Source of the DNA: Nymphaea colorata
Lineage: Eukaryota > Streptophyta > Magnoliopsida > Nymphaeales > Nymphaeaceae
Assembly: GCF_008831285.2 (NCBI RefSeq)
Contig: NC_045142.1
Coordinates: forward strand, 6,746,608 to 6,810,607
Direction: 5' to 3'
Length of the DNA: 64,000 nt
This document shows, piece after piece, positions 11,941 through 23,140 of the stretch. Both the position numbers and the translations under genes were made by a program. The number at the start of each line of letters is the position of its first letter. Position 1 is the first letter of the stretch. The notes beneath the pieces were generated by a model. The model saw nothing but the letters and a program-made list of their open reading frames with translations. It ran no database searches and had not been told where the DNA came from.

Positions 11941-12660
11941 ACTTTTTTGTTAGTCTAACATTTCTTTTCTCAAAAAGAGGCTTGATATGTATGGCGATGG
12001 GGGAACATAAAATGAAGTAGCTATGTCATCTTCAGTATGTGGGGGCAAAGTCTCTGGGGGAGACACTCAATAATTTGGGAGCGACTGAGTGGCTCATGTC
12101 ACTTTTTGTGTTATATTCTCATGCAAGTGCTTGTTTGGTACTTGGCTTGTTGTTTGCTTCTTTAAAAGAAAATGGCATAAGCTAGGAAGATGCTTTTTAG
12201 TGACAAGTACGTGTTCGCACAATACGTTATAAAAGTTTCTATTGCATTGGCATCATACAAGTTCTCTTTAGATTTATGAAGTTATAAACATTTACACAAT
12301 ACATACACCTCAGCATTTGCCAGGGAAAGTATATAATTGGTATATCTGGAAACGGCAGCAACCTGACTGGCGTTCCACTAACTAATTTAAACCCATTCAA
12401 CTTCGAATATATCTACAGAGTGTGCAAAAATACTATAGGTTTTCAATGAAGGAAATAAGAGGGGCAATGGAAATTATTTATTTTTGTGTAAACTGATTTC
12501 ACCGAAATTACAACATGTATTGTTTTATGAACTTTTGAAGACGACAATGCCGTGTCATACTTTGAATGACAAAACAATGCTTGTTGGAATAGTTGAATGA
12601 GAAGTTTATGGGATTTTTTTTCTAATATCACAAGAAGTTTATGATTTGTGGCTTTAAATC
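10352..12660 (+). repeat. Family A repeat, copy 1 (left-truncated by the retrotransposon)
   Basis: This copy is collinear with 23141-25370 at high similarity from 'aatgaggaaagaactattta' on, and more distantly with 38270-39320, 40270-41302 and 48361-49650. In order it has an AT-rich upstream part, a TATA box at 10987, a leader ('ggccaagagtttgcac'), a pyrimidine-rich tract (11160-11350), and a tail containing 'gttcccaacaaaaactagac' and an AT microsatellite (11895-11936). The upstream C-A junction present in other copies is missing because the retrotransposon cut it. No conserved protein frame is shared between copies. Confidence 0.85.
10987..10995 (+). promoter_or_regulatory. Family A TATA box, copy 1
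   Basis: TATAAATAG, 24 bp before the leader 'gccaacaagccaaattcc'. It is conserved at the same place in other A copies. Confidence 0.55.
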
Positions 12661-12941
12661 GAATCGAGATTAAGTTTAGTTAAGCAAAGAAACTTAACTT
12701 GTTTGTGAGCTCAAACTCGAATCATTTAGCTGATGATCCGTTTGATTTTAAGCCGAGCTGGAGTTACCGACTTGTTCATGTTTAAGCCTCTGTAATGGAG
12801 AGAGAAACACACTTGGTCAGACCGAAAAAGCTCGTACCAGATCAAGGTAAATCAGATCGATCACTGTACATATTGGCCTTGAGTCATTGAAGCCGATTCT
12901 TGCCATCAGATCAAGGTGAATCGGCTTGATTACTATATATA

Positions 12942-12988
<47 letters not shown>

Positions 12989-13440
12989 AATGGTCTAAAA
13001 TCATCCATATCACTCATGAGGAGTCATTCTGATTCATTCTGAATGGCTGACTGACATTTGGAAAATAAGAAAAAAAAGTGATGAGTGTTTTTGTCATCTA
13101 CTACTAGCACACATCTGTTCTGGTCACTTTTTTCAACCGTCCATTACGATCGATCAAAAGCAAGTGAATAGATGGCACTCAATAGCATTCAGTTTCCAGT
13201 TTCTTTTCGAGCTACCCTGAACGGACGTACGTTTGGAGGAGGTTGGGGAGAAGTCGGAAGTCACAGCGGGTTCTGAATGGACCACTGCCGGTGCCGATTA
13301 TACCCCTGTGGGGAAAGAGAGGGAAGGATCAGATCAAACAAAGTGCATGGGAAAAGGAAGGCTGTATGTGTAATTTTGGAGATGCATTGTCGACCCTGAC
13401 TTATACTGGTTTGAACGTTTCCGTTTCTTCAGCTGCCCAC
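12661..13440. other. Intergenic stretch with a (TA)n microsatellite
   Basis: No gene is seen. A pair of imperfect repeats ('cagatcaaggtaaatcagatcgatcac' type, at about 12838 and 12906) precedes a (TA)n run at 12934-12983. Words such as 'agctcaaactcgaatc' and 'aagccgagct' near 12705-12765 resemble the subterminal sequence of the hAT element at 15589, so this may be a decayed relative. Confidence 0.4.
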
Positions 13441-13450
13441 CTCCTTGAAA

Positions 13451-14240
13451 AGCCTTTACCGCCTTCTTGACTCTCCCTCCCTTCTGTGTGAATTATACCG
13501 ATTATACTGATAACCCAAATATCTCAAAAGTGAAAAGAAGAAAAGGGGAAAAAGAAACGCAAGAGTACATATCTCTCCCTCCTTCCCTTCCTCTCCCTCT
13601 GCCCTCCCTCTCTCTGCTAGAAACCTGAAGAAAATAAAAAGAGTCATTTATCAACCAAGACAGATTTCTCTGTTGTCTCACATGGGATGCTCAACAAATC
13701 ACAAAATAAAATTGTGACGCCACAGCAATTTACGGTCGAAGAACAACCTCCTTAGAGAGAGAGATCCTTCAGTCGTCGCTGAAAAAGAAGAATAGAGGAA
13801 GAGAGAACTGATTTGTAATGAAGGCAAAGCATGACACGAGAGAGAGCGAGAGAAAGAGAGAGAGAGAGAGAGACAGAGAGAGGAAGGGTTACCTACTCAA
13901 GTGTGCAGCATCTGCAGCGAGTGAACTGAAGGTATCGAACAGGGCTGGAGCCAAGATTTTGTTGAGGGACGGGCCAAACCATCGGCGGGTCGGGCCAAGA
14001 GGAGTGACGGTAGGGCCAAGTGGAACGATGGGTCGGGCCAAACTAAAAAAATTTAATTTTTTACATATAATTTTTTTTTTTCTGGGCTCACCCGGGCCAT
14101 GGCCCGGGCGGCCCCCCCCCCTCCCTCCACCCCTGGTATCGAATGGAGGCCGTGGAAGAAAGGAGTGTCGGGGTATCAAGTTAGAGCTATCAGTGTGGCC
14201 TATATTTAAAGGGTTGGGTTCTTGGATAAACTAAATTAAT
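13451..14240 (+). repeat. Family B repeat, copy 1 (interrupted by an hAT MITE)
   Basis: It matches 45903-46370 from 'cctttaccgccttctt' through the (GA)n tract (13843-13882) to 'gtatcaagttagagc'. The match is interrupted only by the MITE at 13940-14135. A short stretch on the minus strand ending before 'gtaggtaaccc' (about 13892-13925) looks like an exon with a splice donor, but no protein is recognised. The ends, toward 14240, match the B copies at 16895 and 46810. Confidence 0.75.
13940..14135 (+). mobile_element. hAT-type MITE, 196 bp, with perfect 8-bp target duplication
   Basis: The element starts CAGGGCTGGAGCC and ends in CACCCCTG, a diverged form of the CAGGGGCGGAG termini typical of plant hAT elements of the Tip100 type. 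Identical octamers gtatcgaa flank it (13932-13939 and 14136-14143). The paralogous B copy has the unoccupied site gtttcgaa at 46306-46313. The interior matches the copies at 27005 and 27321, including 'cccgggccatggcccggg'. It has no transposase, so mobility would depend on an autonomous partner. Confidence 0.93.
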
Positions 14241-14556
14241 AAGGTGATCAAGCAGCTGATTAGACAAATAAAGGTACTCCGTATATACCTGAGCTAGTTT
14301 GGGCGATTCGTTGCTTTTTACTTCATGTTTTAGCCTGCGAATGTTTCTTCTTTGATTGTTTTCAAAGAATTTTATGCCCATCAAATGTTTGTTAAACTCA
14401 ATAACTCTTTTTGCTTTGGATACCCACAAAGTACTCCAACCAGACGTACACATTTGGGTCCCCTCGTACTTGTTGTCATTCTGACCCTTTGCTGCATCAA
14501 CATCATCTTCATGGCTGTGTGCTTCCTCAGCAACGAACCATACGACCTGGAGTACG
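14241..14556. other. Unassigned sequence with a weak protein-like frame
   Basis: An open frame at 14352-14660 has a hydrophobic stretch (about 14460-14520) followed by SNEPYDLEYG, but it runs into the inverted repeat at 14557. No homologue is recognised. It could be a decayed gene fragment or chance. Confidence 0.25.
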
Positions 14557-14776
14557 GCATGTTTTACTTTTTTTTTTACATTATATTTTCAACTGTTTTA
14601 AAATCAATGTTTAAAAGTTATAAAATCCTCTACTTACACTCGGAGAACATGGCGTTTTAGCTTTATTCATACAGTCTCAAGGTACATAGTTCACTTCCAT
14701 GTGGTTGAATTTCAAAAAACTAACTTGTATGGCCAAACCGACAGGGATTATTCAGTTTGGGTATAAGCTAACATCT

Positions 14777-14815
<39 letters not shown>

Positions 14816-15366
14816 GGATGTGTAATGTGTGCGTGTGTGAGTGTGAACATATATAGAACATACAGAAAACAAAACAAAAACCGCACAAGTTTTGATCATT
14901 TTTTCAACTCCATAATTAAATAAGGCTATTTGTTTGAAATAGTTGTCATTGTGCTAACTTAATTTCATGTTGAGCAGACAACATGTTCAAATTTAGGTGT
15001 AGATTACTCAACAAAGAAATCATTGATTCCCAGTCATTACAATCCAAAAACCAGTATCTTTTATTGATACATGTAACACTGGATGGATAGAGAGAGAGAG
15101 AGAGAGATTGATTTAGATACTTCAATGGTATTGTGAGTTCCAAGCTTCATTGAAGTATCTAAATCAAACTCAATAATCCCTGTCGGTTTGGCCATACAAG
15201 TTAGTTTTTTGAAATTCAACCACATGGAAGTGAACTATGTACCTTGAGACTGTATGAATAAAGCTAAAACGCCATGTTCTCCTAGTGTAAGTAGAGTATT
15301 TTATAACTTTTAAACATTGATTTTTAAAAAAGTTGCAAATATAATGTAAAAAACAGTAAAACATGC
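14557..15366. repeat. Long inverted repeat IR1 (arms ~200 bp, nearly identical)
   Basis: The left arm 14557-14759 and right arm 15169-15366 are reverse complements over about 200 bp with only scattered differences (for example 'cactcggag' against 'cactaggag') and small indels. The ~410-bp spacer holds a (TA)n run (14780-14811), a (GA)n run (15088-15107) and a perfect 19-bp hairpin (15109-15166). No terminal motif or target duplication was identified, so its class is open: fold-back element, MITE or inverted duplication. Confidence 0.9.
15109..15166. other. Perfect 19-bp hairpin in the IR1 spacer
   Basis: The stem 15109-15127 pairs perfectly with 15148-15166 (left stem ends ...gatacttcaatg), leaving a 20-nt loop. 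It directly abuts the right arm of IR1, so it extends that fold. Confidence 0.85.
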
Positions 15367-15509
15367 AGTGCAAGAGAGAAACCACAACTCTTGCCGTGAA
15401 AGGGCGCATAAATAAAGCTTTTTCTATCTTTTTCGGGACCCACGACCTGCAACATGGTTGACCCCATTCATGAAATTCTTTTTATTGCCTCTGATTTTTG
15501 CTGTTACTT

Positions 15510-17500
15510 AAAACACATAATGAATATCGAGAAGCTGATGGTCATGGAGGAGCTAGCAATGATGGTGCACTGGTGATAGAGATGCCAATAGGGGTGAACA
15601 CGAGCCGAGTCGAACCCGAGTTCAGTCAGCTCGAGCTCGGCTCGACTAAATGAAACATCAGCTAGACTCGGCTCGAACTCGAAAACAGCTCGACCACAGC
15701 AACTCGAACTGGACTCGACAGTCCCATGTTGAGCTTGAGTTTGACTCAAGAAGGCTCGACTCGACAGTTAGTAAAAACCTACAGCGGCTTACAAACGGCA
15801 GGGAAGGCCGATCAGCAGACGAAACGGCAGGGGAACACCAATCTGCAGAGGAAGAGGAAGAATCTAACTTTAGAAAAATAAATAAAAAAAATTCCAAACC
15901 CTTAACCCGATCAAGAGGGCTTAAGAACAAAAACCCTCGCTCCCTCCCATGAGGCTTTCTAAAATGGGGAAAGTTCAGATTCTGAACCCTCACTCGCTCG
16001 AGCAATGGGGTTTCAAGAAACCCTCGCTTGCTCAACCCTTGTCGAGCGAGGGTTTTTAAGGGTTTTAGAAACCCTTTGAGCGAGGGGTTAAAGAAACCCT
16101 CGCTCACTTGAATGATGGGGTTTCAGGAACCCTCACTCAAGCAAGTGAGGGTTTCAAAGAGAAACCCAGCGAGGGTAGCGAGGAGAAACCTTCGCTCGTT
16201 CAACCCTGGTTGTTCTAAAATCATCGCTTGAATATGGATTTTCTGAAGCCTTCAGAGTTTCAGATTGAAGAGATATTGAAAGATAGAGAAAGTGTAGCAC
16301 CTTGGGCGTTGGCTGATCTGCAGCAGGGGACAAGCTTATTTGCAGCCTCACACCGAAGAAACGAAATAAGGAGTAATTTTATTTTGCTATTAGATTTTTA
16401 CTCGAGCCTACTTGTCGAGCTTAAAAGTTCGAGTTCAGTGAACTCGAACTTGGTTCGACTAAAAAGATGAGTCAAAATACAAGCTTGAACTCGGCTTGTG
16501 TACTAAAACAGCCTACTCGAACTTGATTTTGAGCCGTGTTTTAGCAAGCCGAGTTCGAGTTGCTCGGCTCGTTGTTCACCCTTAGATGCCAACTACTCAG
16601 TTTGAGGAGGAAGAAGCCAACGAATTGAGCATACAGGAGTTGGGGAAAGAACATACTGATTGTACCTGGATTTGTGTGGGGTTAAAAGCCTTTTAGGGAG
16701 TGCTGATAGCCTTTCAAGGCCAACTGTTAGTTAATTACAACATGCTTGTTTTTCTGTTTTCCAGTTAGAGTTCAAAGCCAAATGTTACTTATGTTTAAAT
16801 TGAATGATGATGTTGAGTGATATATATTAAATATAGAAAGTCGGTCATTGTTCGAGTGCCCCCAACATCTCATGAACTAATTAGTAGCTGATCAAAGTTA
16901 GAGTCGACAGTGCAGCCCATATTTAGAAGGTTTGGTGCTTGGAGAAATTAAATTTAATAAGGAGCGTGATGCAAATGAAGACAAAGAGAAGTTCACCCTT
17001 AAGAGAAAAATTTCTTTCCTCAGTTCCACATCAAGGTGGAGCATCATTTTATGTGTCAATTTCCTAAAGCCTCTGACTAAATCATTGGGGAAACTAGAAA
17101 ATTGGGTAAAGAGAAGAAAGGTGAAGAAAGAATGTCCAGGGAATAGGACATGGAGTACAGGTAGGTAGGAAGATCAGACAATGGGTTGCTTTCTTTAATG
17201 CACTATGGGCTTGAGAGATCTCAATGGAGTATTGCAAAGAGTACTTTCCTTTCCTGTTCCACAAAAGGCAGAAGATTTTGGTTAGCAGAATTGCTTGGAC
17301 TTCTTTCTTTGGAAGTCGTGAAAGCCTGCCTGCCAATGAGGCCGCACATCGGAAGCCTTTTTCCTACTCCTGATGTACAACCTCTTTGGTCGCACAAATA
17401 AAACAAAGATAGCGGCAACTATGCTAAAAGGCAAGCAGCCTCTTTGAGAGGTGAAGGTTTGTCGCTTTGTACCTTTCAGCACATTCCAATGAAATTAGAT
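15510..17500 (+). repeat. Family B repeat, copy 2 (split by a 996-bp hAT element)
   Basis: The segment 15515-15588 plus 16585-17500 forms one B copy. It begins with the exon-like 'gagaagctgatggtcatgg' part, continues through 'actcagtttgaggaggaaga' and 'cctggatttgtgtgggg', then 'aataaggagcgtgatgcaaa'. It ends in a part (17165-17490) shared with 54590-54890. An inverted copy lies at 25616-26400. Relative to 46480-46590 it lacks part of the exon-like sequence, jumping from 'ttgagc' to 'atacaggagttgggg'. Coding content is broken. Confidence 0.8.
15589..16584 (+). mobile_element. Non-autonomous hAT element, 996 bp, with perfect 8-bp target duplication
   Basis: The termini TAGGGGTGAACACGAGCC and (reverse complement of the right end) TAAGGGTGAACAACGAGCC are inverted repeats of hAT type. 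The 8-bp duplications gatgccaa flank it exactly (15581-15588, 16585-16592). The B copy near 46465 has the unoccupied sequence. Subterminal regions are full of short 'ctcgagctcgg'-like words. The middle (15960-16210) holds several inverted and direct repeats of an 'aaaccctcgctcg' motif. It has no transposase frame. Confidence 0.93.
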
Positions 17501-17760
17501 TAATAGGCATAGATATCAAACTTAAAGTGCATCTTCCTTTAGAACATGCATTCAAACTACCAAACAGGCATTTTGTTCGATCAAGACCTGGAACTTACAT
17601 GCTTTATCAGATGTGAGAGAACAATCTACATGGCTGACGGCCTTTAGTTTATGTGGAATTAGATAGGAAGTGCAGTTTTAATAAAGGGTGGACCATTAGT
17701 TCTTTTTCCAAGAATTTCAAATTTCTAGCAACACCAAGCATCACAAAATTCACCTTCAAC
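17501..17760. other. Unassigned AT-rich linker
   Basis: No gene or repeat match is recognised between the end of the B copy and the start of the C copy. Confidence 0.3.
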
Positions 17761-18660
17761 AACCTCGGCGGTTGACCTCTCAAACACCAGTCTATCCTTT
17801 CAATATCGAGGCAAATGAAAATGACTATCTTGAGTGCTAAATCAAATGAGTTTAAACTTGTACCGAGCTACTCTCCGACCGTCTCATTTTCTTTCTCTCT
17901 GTCCCTTTCTCTCTCTTAACTACACATTCATATAGATAGTAGAAATAGAAGAAAGCTTACCACCATAGAGAAATGCATTGGTGACCAAGTTGCTGAGTAC
18001 AAAGCAGTGTTTCAATTATTACAGAAAGGGAGTATTTTAGTCATTTTGACAAATAAGCATACCCTTCCTTCCATTTCTGCCGTATAAGTGGGCTTCTCTT
18101 TATTAAATCAGATGGGCATTTTGGGCTAAGACAAACAACTCGCATGTTCTAGACCCAACATATAACTCTGAGCATCAAGTCGAGTATGCTGAAATTAGAA
18201 TTATGTATTTTAGCTCTTTCACTTCATGCATTTTTGTTTAGTCCTAATTTCAAATAGAAATTTAACTGAAACCATACACAAGAAAGCTTCTATATATTTC
18301 ATAAGCTAACCAGCTATAAGAAGTATTGGTCAATCCAAAACCAACTTTTGGACGTCATCCTAAACACACTTTAAACCATATTTTGCCTCCAAAGTGCCGT
18401 CTTAAGGTGTCTTTCAATCATGCCACGAGAATTTTTAGCAGCATTTCAATTTATGTCTAATTTAATGGGGCTCAAGTGGAAGCTTTAGATGCTCACTCTA
18501 ATGTTTATAGCAAGGAGAAGCGAATTTCACGACTACCATGTAAGGTGGTATTGTACTTCACTGAAAATAAAAAGGTTCTTGATGTTTCTTTTTTTCATGT
18601 TTAAATGGTTTTTTTTTTTAAGTTGAAATGCCCCACATAAAAAAGGATAAAGTTCCCATG
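17761..18660 (+). repeat. Family C repeat, copy 1
   Basis: It matches 21900-22880, 36680-37720 and 57539-58130 over motifs such as 'atcgaggcaaatgaaaatg', a (TC)-rich stretch, 'gtattttagtcattttgac' and 'caagaaagcttctatatatt'. It ends near the 'cactgaaaataaaaagg' part. Unlike the other long copies it is not followed by family A. No protein frame is shared among the copies. Confidence 0.8.
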
Positions 18661-20285
18661 TATCATTTATCCAAGTTGCAGCCAAATTCTATCAGATTAC
18701 CCAAAAAACTAAGTGCAATACAGAAAAAATGGACAAATAAGTTCAACCGGCTGTCGCAATCCTCAAAACAAGACTACACAATGCTTCACTGGAATTTCAA
18801 CTGGCTGATGTCTGGTCTACACGATCATATCTAAACCAATGGAACCTTCAAAAACTGCACCTTCATATCTCCAGACAGAGATGGTGAGAAGAACATTCAA
18901 AATATACACAAAAAAACAAGGGACAACGATCCATTAACCTCCCAAACACAGGGTAACTCGAGATGAACATGAAATCAAAAACAACTTGCTTTACTCAAAC
19001 CCATTCACCAGAATAGAAACTAGAAATCAGGAGAAAAATAAAGGATCGCGTTTACAAAATAAAACAAAGGAAGACCTTCCTTTATGAAATGCTGAGTCAA
19101 TGAGATCCTGCATGTAGATAGTAGACATTTCATCCATCTTGAATCTATGGATGATGAGGCTCTCATGTTGCCTAACATCAGCTCATCCATTAGTCAAACA
19201 AAGAGAGAGAGAGATTGAATCAAATGGAGATGAAGAAACCCTCAACCAAGCAGTAGATGAGATGGCTTTCAAGCGCCTCAAAGACAACAGGTGGAAGTGG
19301 ATGGAGCAGGGTCAAACCGATGGAGATTTGAGGGTGGAAGTAGATGGAGAAGCATATTGTCTGCCTCGTCAGTGAAATCGAACTTTTACTGATGGTTTAC
19401 CTTCTTCTTGTCAGTAAAAGTTGAATCTTTCGTAGTGCACACTCACTCTCTTTTCTTTCTCTCTATGTCCTCCCTTTCTCTCTTAAATTTTTGAAGAATT
19501 GTGTTGCTCATTTAAATGACTGTGGATAAACTTAAAGTTATACCTACTTGCTGATACTAGTTTAATAATAAAAATAAGGGGCAGCATCGGGGCAAATTAA
19601 GTGGTGGCATAAAAGATTAATTAGAGTTATTTTTCTTTTCTAAAAAGAGTTTTCTATGACCCAAGGCATGCTTTTTATATTGATAGCGTATCAACTAAAA
19701 ATTGTATTTTTTGGTTCAATATTAACCAAACCGAATGAAGCCTTTTGGCGATTCAAGCACAAGATGATGGAAGAGATGTCTATCCATGAGAAGCATGACT
19801 GGGTAATTAGACAAACTTGCTGCATGCATTCGTAGTTGGAAGCCTATCAAATGTATATCAGGATTTGGATGTGACTTGGATAAATGTGATGCATGAGAAT
19901 TGATCTAATTTTTTGTGGGCAGTTTCAACTTTTAAGAGAAACTGTTTATACATAGCAAAATGGAATATCAAGAACCATTTCCTAGTTAGCAAAGAATGCC
20001 ATACCACCTTATGGAGCTGTCGTAAAATCCGGTTCTCCTTTCTATAAACATTAGAGTGAATGTTAAAGCTTGCATTTGAACCACCTTTAATCATTCATGA
20101 GTACCAATTCATGCCACTAAAAATATAGTTTTAGTGTCGTGATTGAATCACTATAAACTTGGTTTTGTCAAAAACTCAATTTCAATGAAAATGATATTCA
20201 AAATGGAGTCAATAATAATAAATGAGAAGTCAGTCAGGCAAAAATATAGTTTTATTTTTCTGTTGTTGTGTTCACATTATTTGTC
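18661..20285. other. Unassigned intergenic sequence
   Basis: No convincing gene is seen. A 78-codon frame at 19139-19375 is Glu/Asp/Trp-rich with no recognised family. A frame on the minus strand (19858-20094) also lacks homology. A short imperfect hairpin ('tttactga...tcagtaaa') lies near 19387-19420. Confidence 0.4.
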
Positions 20286-20760
20286 ATTTTCTGGATTGAC
20301 TAATGCTCTCTAGTAGCTTGTAAGTTTATGACATATACTAAGTCTTTATTGTGTCTGTTTTTGGGTGAATTTCTGTTTGAGATGAGAATTGCTCCTAAAC
20401 GCAAGAAGTGGAAGGGTTAGAAGACTTGATTTCACTTTCAGCATACATGCATCGTGGCTGAGAAGTTATATTTTGGGACCAAAACCCATAAATTGTTTGT
20501 CCTAGCCCAAAATGATAAAAATGCCATTCTCATTTAAAAAGAGACCGATTAATATGGGCAAAAATGAAATCATGGTGATGATTATTTTAAAAATAACTAA
20601 AAAGCCCTCTTCTATTTACCAACTTGGCAAAACCGTTGTATTTCTCAATGGTGGCAGTCTTTCATGTACCGTTTCTAATATCAGTATGAATGCGTTCTTG
20701 AAGAGAGAGAGCTACATAGAAAAGTAAACTCATTTGATTTAGTACTCAAGATAGTAGTCC
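20286..20760 (-). repeat. Diverged inverted copy of family C
   Basis: Read on the minus strand, this stretch follows family C: 'gcccaaaatg', the 'tttctcaatggtgg' part and 'atatgaatg' occur in the expected reversed order compared with 17900-18150. Similarity is clearly lower than among the forward C copies, so this is an old copy. Confidence 0.55.
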
Positions 20761-21840
20761 TTTTTATTTGCTTTGATAGTGAAAGTATGCAACTTGTTGA
20801 AAATCCAACTTTTTTTGTATTTAAAGAAAATAATCAGTGTGTTCATATGCTGAGAGACATGAGTGCCGGCTTCAAGGACCAAAGTATAGCGAGTCCTGCC
20901 AGGTTTACATAAAGTTCAATCCAACAATGAAATGGAAATAGAAAAAGATCCGCCACCAACAAAAAGGAAAAATGTTCTGAACAATCAAACTAATTATTAG
21001 AGACCTGAAGGTGACCTCAACATAAAAGAGAAGTACCCAAGCCTAGTGAATAATGTAGAGAAGTTCTAAAAATCCTTGAACTAGTTCAAGAGCTCTTTTG
21101 CAGTCAGAAAAGGGCAGATCTCTTTAGTATATCATGGAAACTTGGCTCTCTTCCTGCAACCAAGAAGATAAGAATATTAAATTAGTTGGTGCATTTCGTA
21201 TTTTGTACCACCCACATAGAAGAAGAAAATTTCGGTTGACTGATGGATCATAATTTCATGGAATACAGACACAATTCAGGTCTTCCAGCATGTGTATGCT
21301 TGGAAACTCACAGAGCGAAAAGATAATGTCTGCTCATGGTTATAAATTAACTTGTAATAAAGAAGTTTGCTCAGTAATTTTCTTTTTCTTTCTTTATTTC
21401 TTTTTATTTTGGAGTTTTATTGGAAGGAAACCACCTGATTGAGTAACTTTTTTGGCTGGCCCTGGGCATAAAATTCTCCCAAGTCCAATATTCAAGTTCT
21501 GCTCCTATGGTCTTGATATGCAACGGCTTTAGTAAAGACAGGTATTATTAAGATTTGAATCAATGACTGGCCGCTTACCAACCACTAGCCCAACACATCT
21601 TTTGGGGCAAGTCTGCTCAGTGCTCCGGTTCGGATTTGGGAACATATTTTACATCACAAGCTAGCATTGCCTTTGGCCAATGTGCAGATTTCAAACCTAT
21701 CATGGAAACCACAAAAACAACATATGAAAGGAAAAACTTCCTTATCCTTTTGAATTTCAAAGCCCTCTCCTTTGGAACAAATATACAAGTTTTTAATCTT
21801 TCGAAAAATACTTCTATTGAAGTAACTCTCATGCAAAAAG
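20761..21840. other. Unassigned intergenic sequence
   Basis: No gene or known repeat is recognised. Overlapping short frames on both strands at 21617-21848 cover the same bases and show no family. The sequence from 21840 on passes into family C. Confidence 0.35.
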
Positions 21841-23140
21841 CCTAGCATTGATCAATTTAGTTTAAATACTAAAAGATGGTCAGCTTTTCAACTAGTTGCC
21901 TTCTCCTTCACATAATACTCTCACTATTGAGGCAAATGAAAATGGCTATCTTGAGTACCAAATCAAATGAGTTCAAAGTTCCATTGAACTAACTCTCTCT
22001 CATTCTTTCTCTCTCTCTACGTACACATTCATAAAGATGGTAAAAACAACAAGAAAGTCTACTATCATAGAGAACTGCAATGATTGACTAGTTATTTAAT
22101 ACAAAGGCTTCAATTATTATAGAAAAGGGTATTTTATTCATTTTGACAAATAAACATCCCCATCTTGCCCTTATAAGTGGATCTATTTTATCAATTAGAA
22201 AAGCATTTTGGTCATTTTGGGCAAAGACAAACAAATCGCATGTTCTAGCTAGCTCCAATATATAACTCTGAACATCGAGTCGAGTATGTTGAAATTGAAA
22301 TATACATGTTTTAATCCTTTCATTTCTTGCATTCGTATTCAGTCCTAATTCCAAATGTAAATTTAACTGAAGCCATATACAAGAAAGCTTCTGTATATTT
22401 CATAAACTTACAAGCTACAAGAAAGTATTGGTCAATCCAGAAAATAGGAAATAATGTGAAATCTACTATAAAAAAATAAAAAATACTATATTTTTAGCTT
22501 AGTTACTTGTCATTTGTTAATATTTAGTTCCATTTGGAAATATGATTTGATCAAAATTGAGTTTTTAACAAAACCAACTTTTGACGGTCACCCCCACCAA
22601 CAACATCATTTTGTCTCTAAAGTACCATCTTAAGGCATCACTTAATCATGCCCTTGTGAATTTTTAGAGGCATTTGGGATTACGTCTGATTAAACATGGT
22701 TGAAGTTAAATTTTTAAATACGTACTCACTCTAATGTTTATGTAAACGAGAAGCGAGTTTCAGGACAACTATGCAAGGCGGTATGGTACTTCTTCACTGA
22801 GAAGATAAAGGTTTTTGATCTTTCATTTTTTAATGTTTAACATATTTCTCTTGGAAGTTGAAATTGCCCACATAAAAAAGGATCAAATTCCCAACTATCA
22901 TTTATCCTAGTTGCAGCTATATCCTAATGTAGATTTGATTGTTTGTTTTCTATCTTCAAACACATGGAGCGAGTGGATCCATTACCTAGTCATGCATTTG
23001 CATAGTCAAAATTATGTCGTGGATGGGCATTTCTTCCACCATCTTGTGTTTGAATTCCCAAAAAAGCACCATTTAATTTGGTTAATGTGGTAAAGACGGA
23101 ATTTTGATACTTGTATATCTTTTGAGGAAGTACATCTCAA
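21840..23140 (+). repeat. Family C repeat, copy 2, joined to A
   Basis: It starts at 'tagcattgatcaatttagtt', the E-C junction sequence also seen at 36605, and runs through the C motifs to 22900. It then continues via 'aattttgatacttgtatatc' directly into family A at 23141. The order C then A is the same as at 36600-39320 and 57539-59340. Confidence 0.8.

Noticed and set aside
13818-14234. 138-codon frame starting in the (GA)n tract
   Set aside because: It runs from a microsatellite straight into the hAT MITE and is absent from the unoccupied paralogue at 46225.
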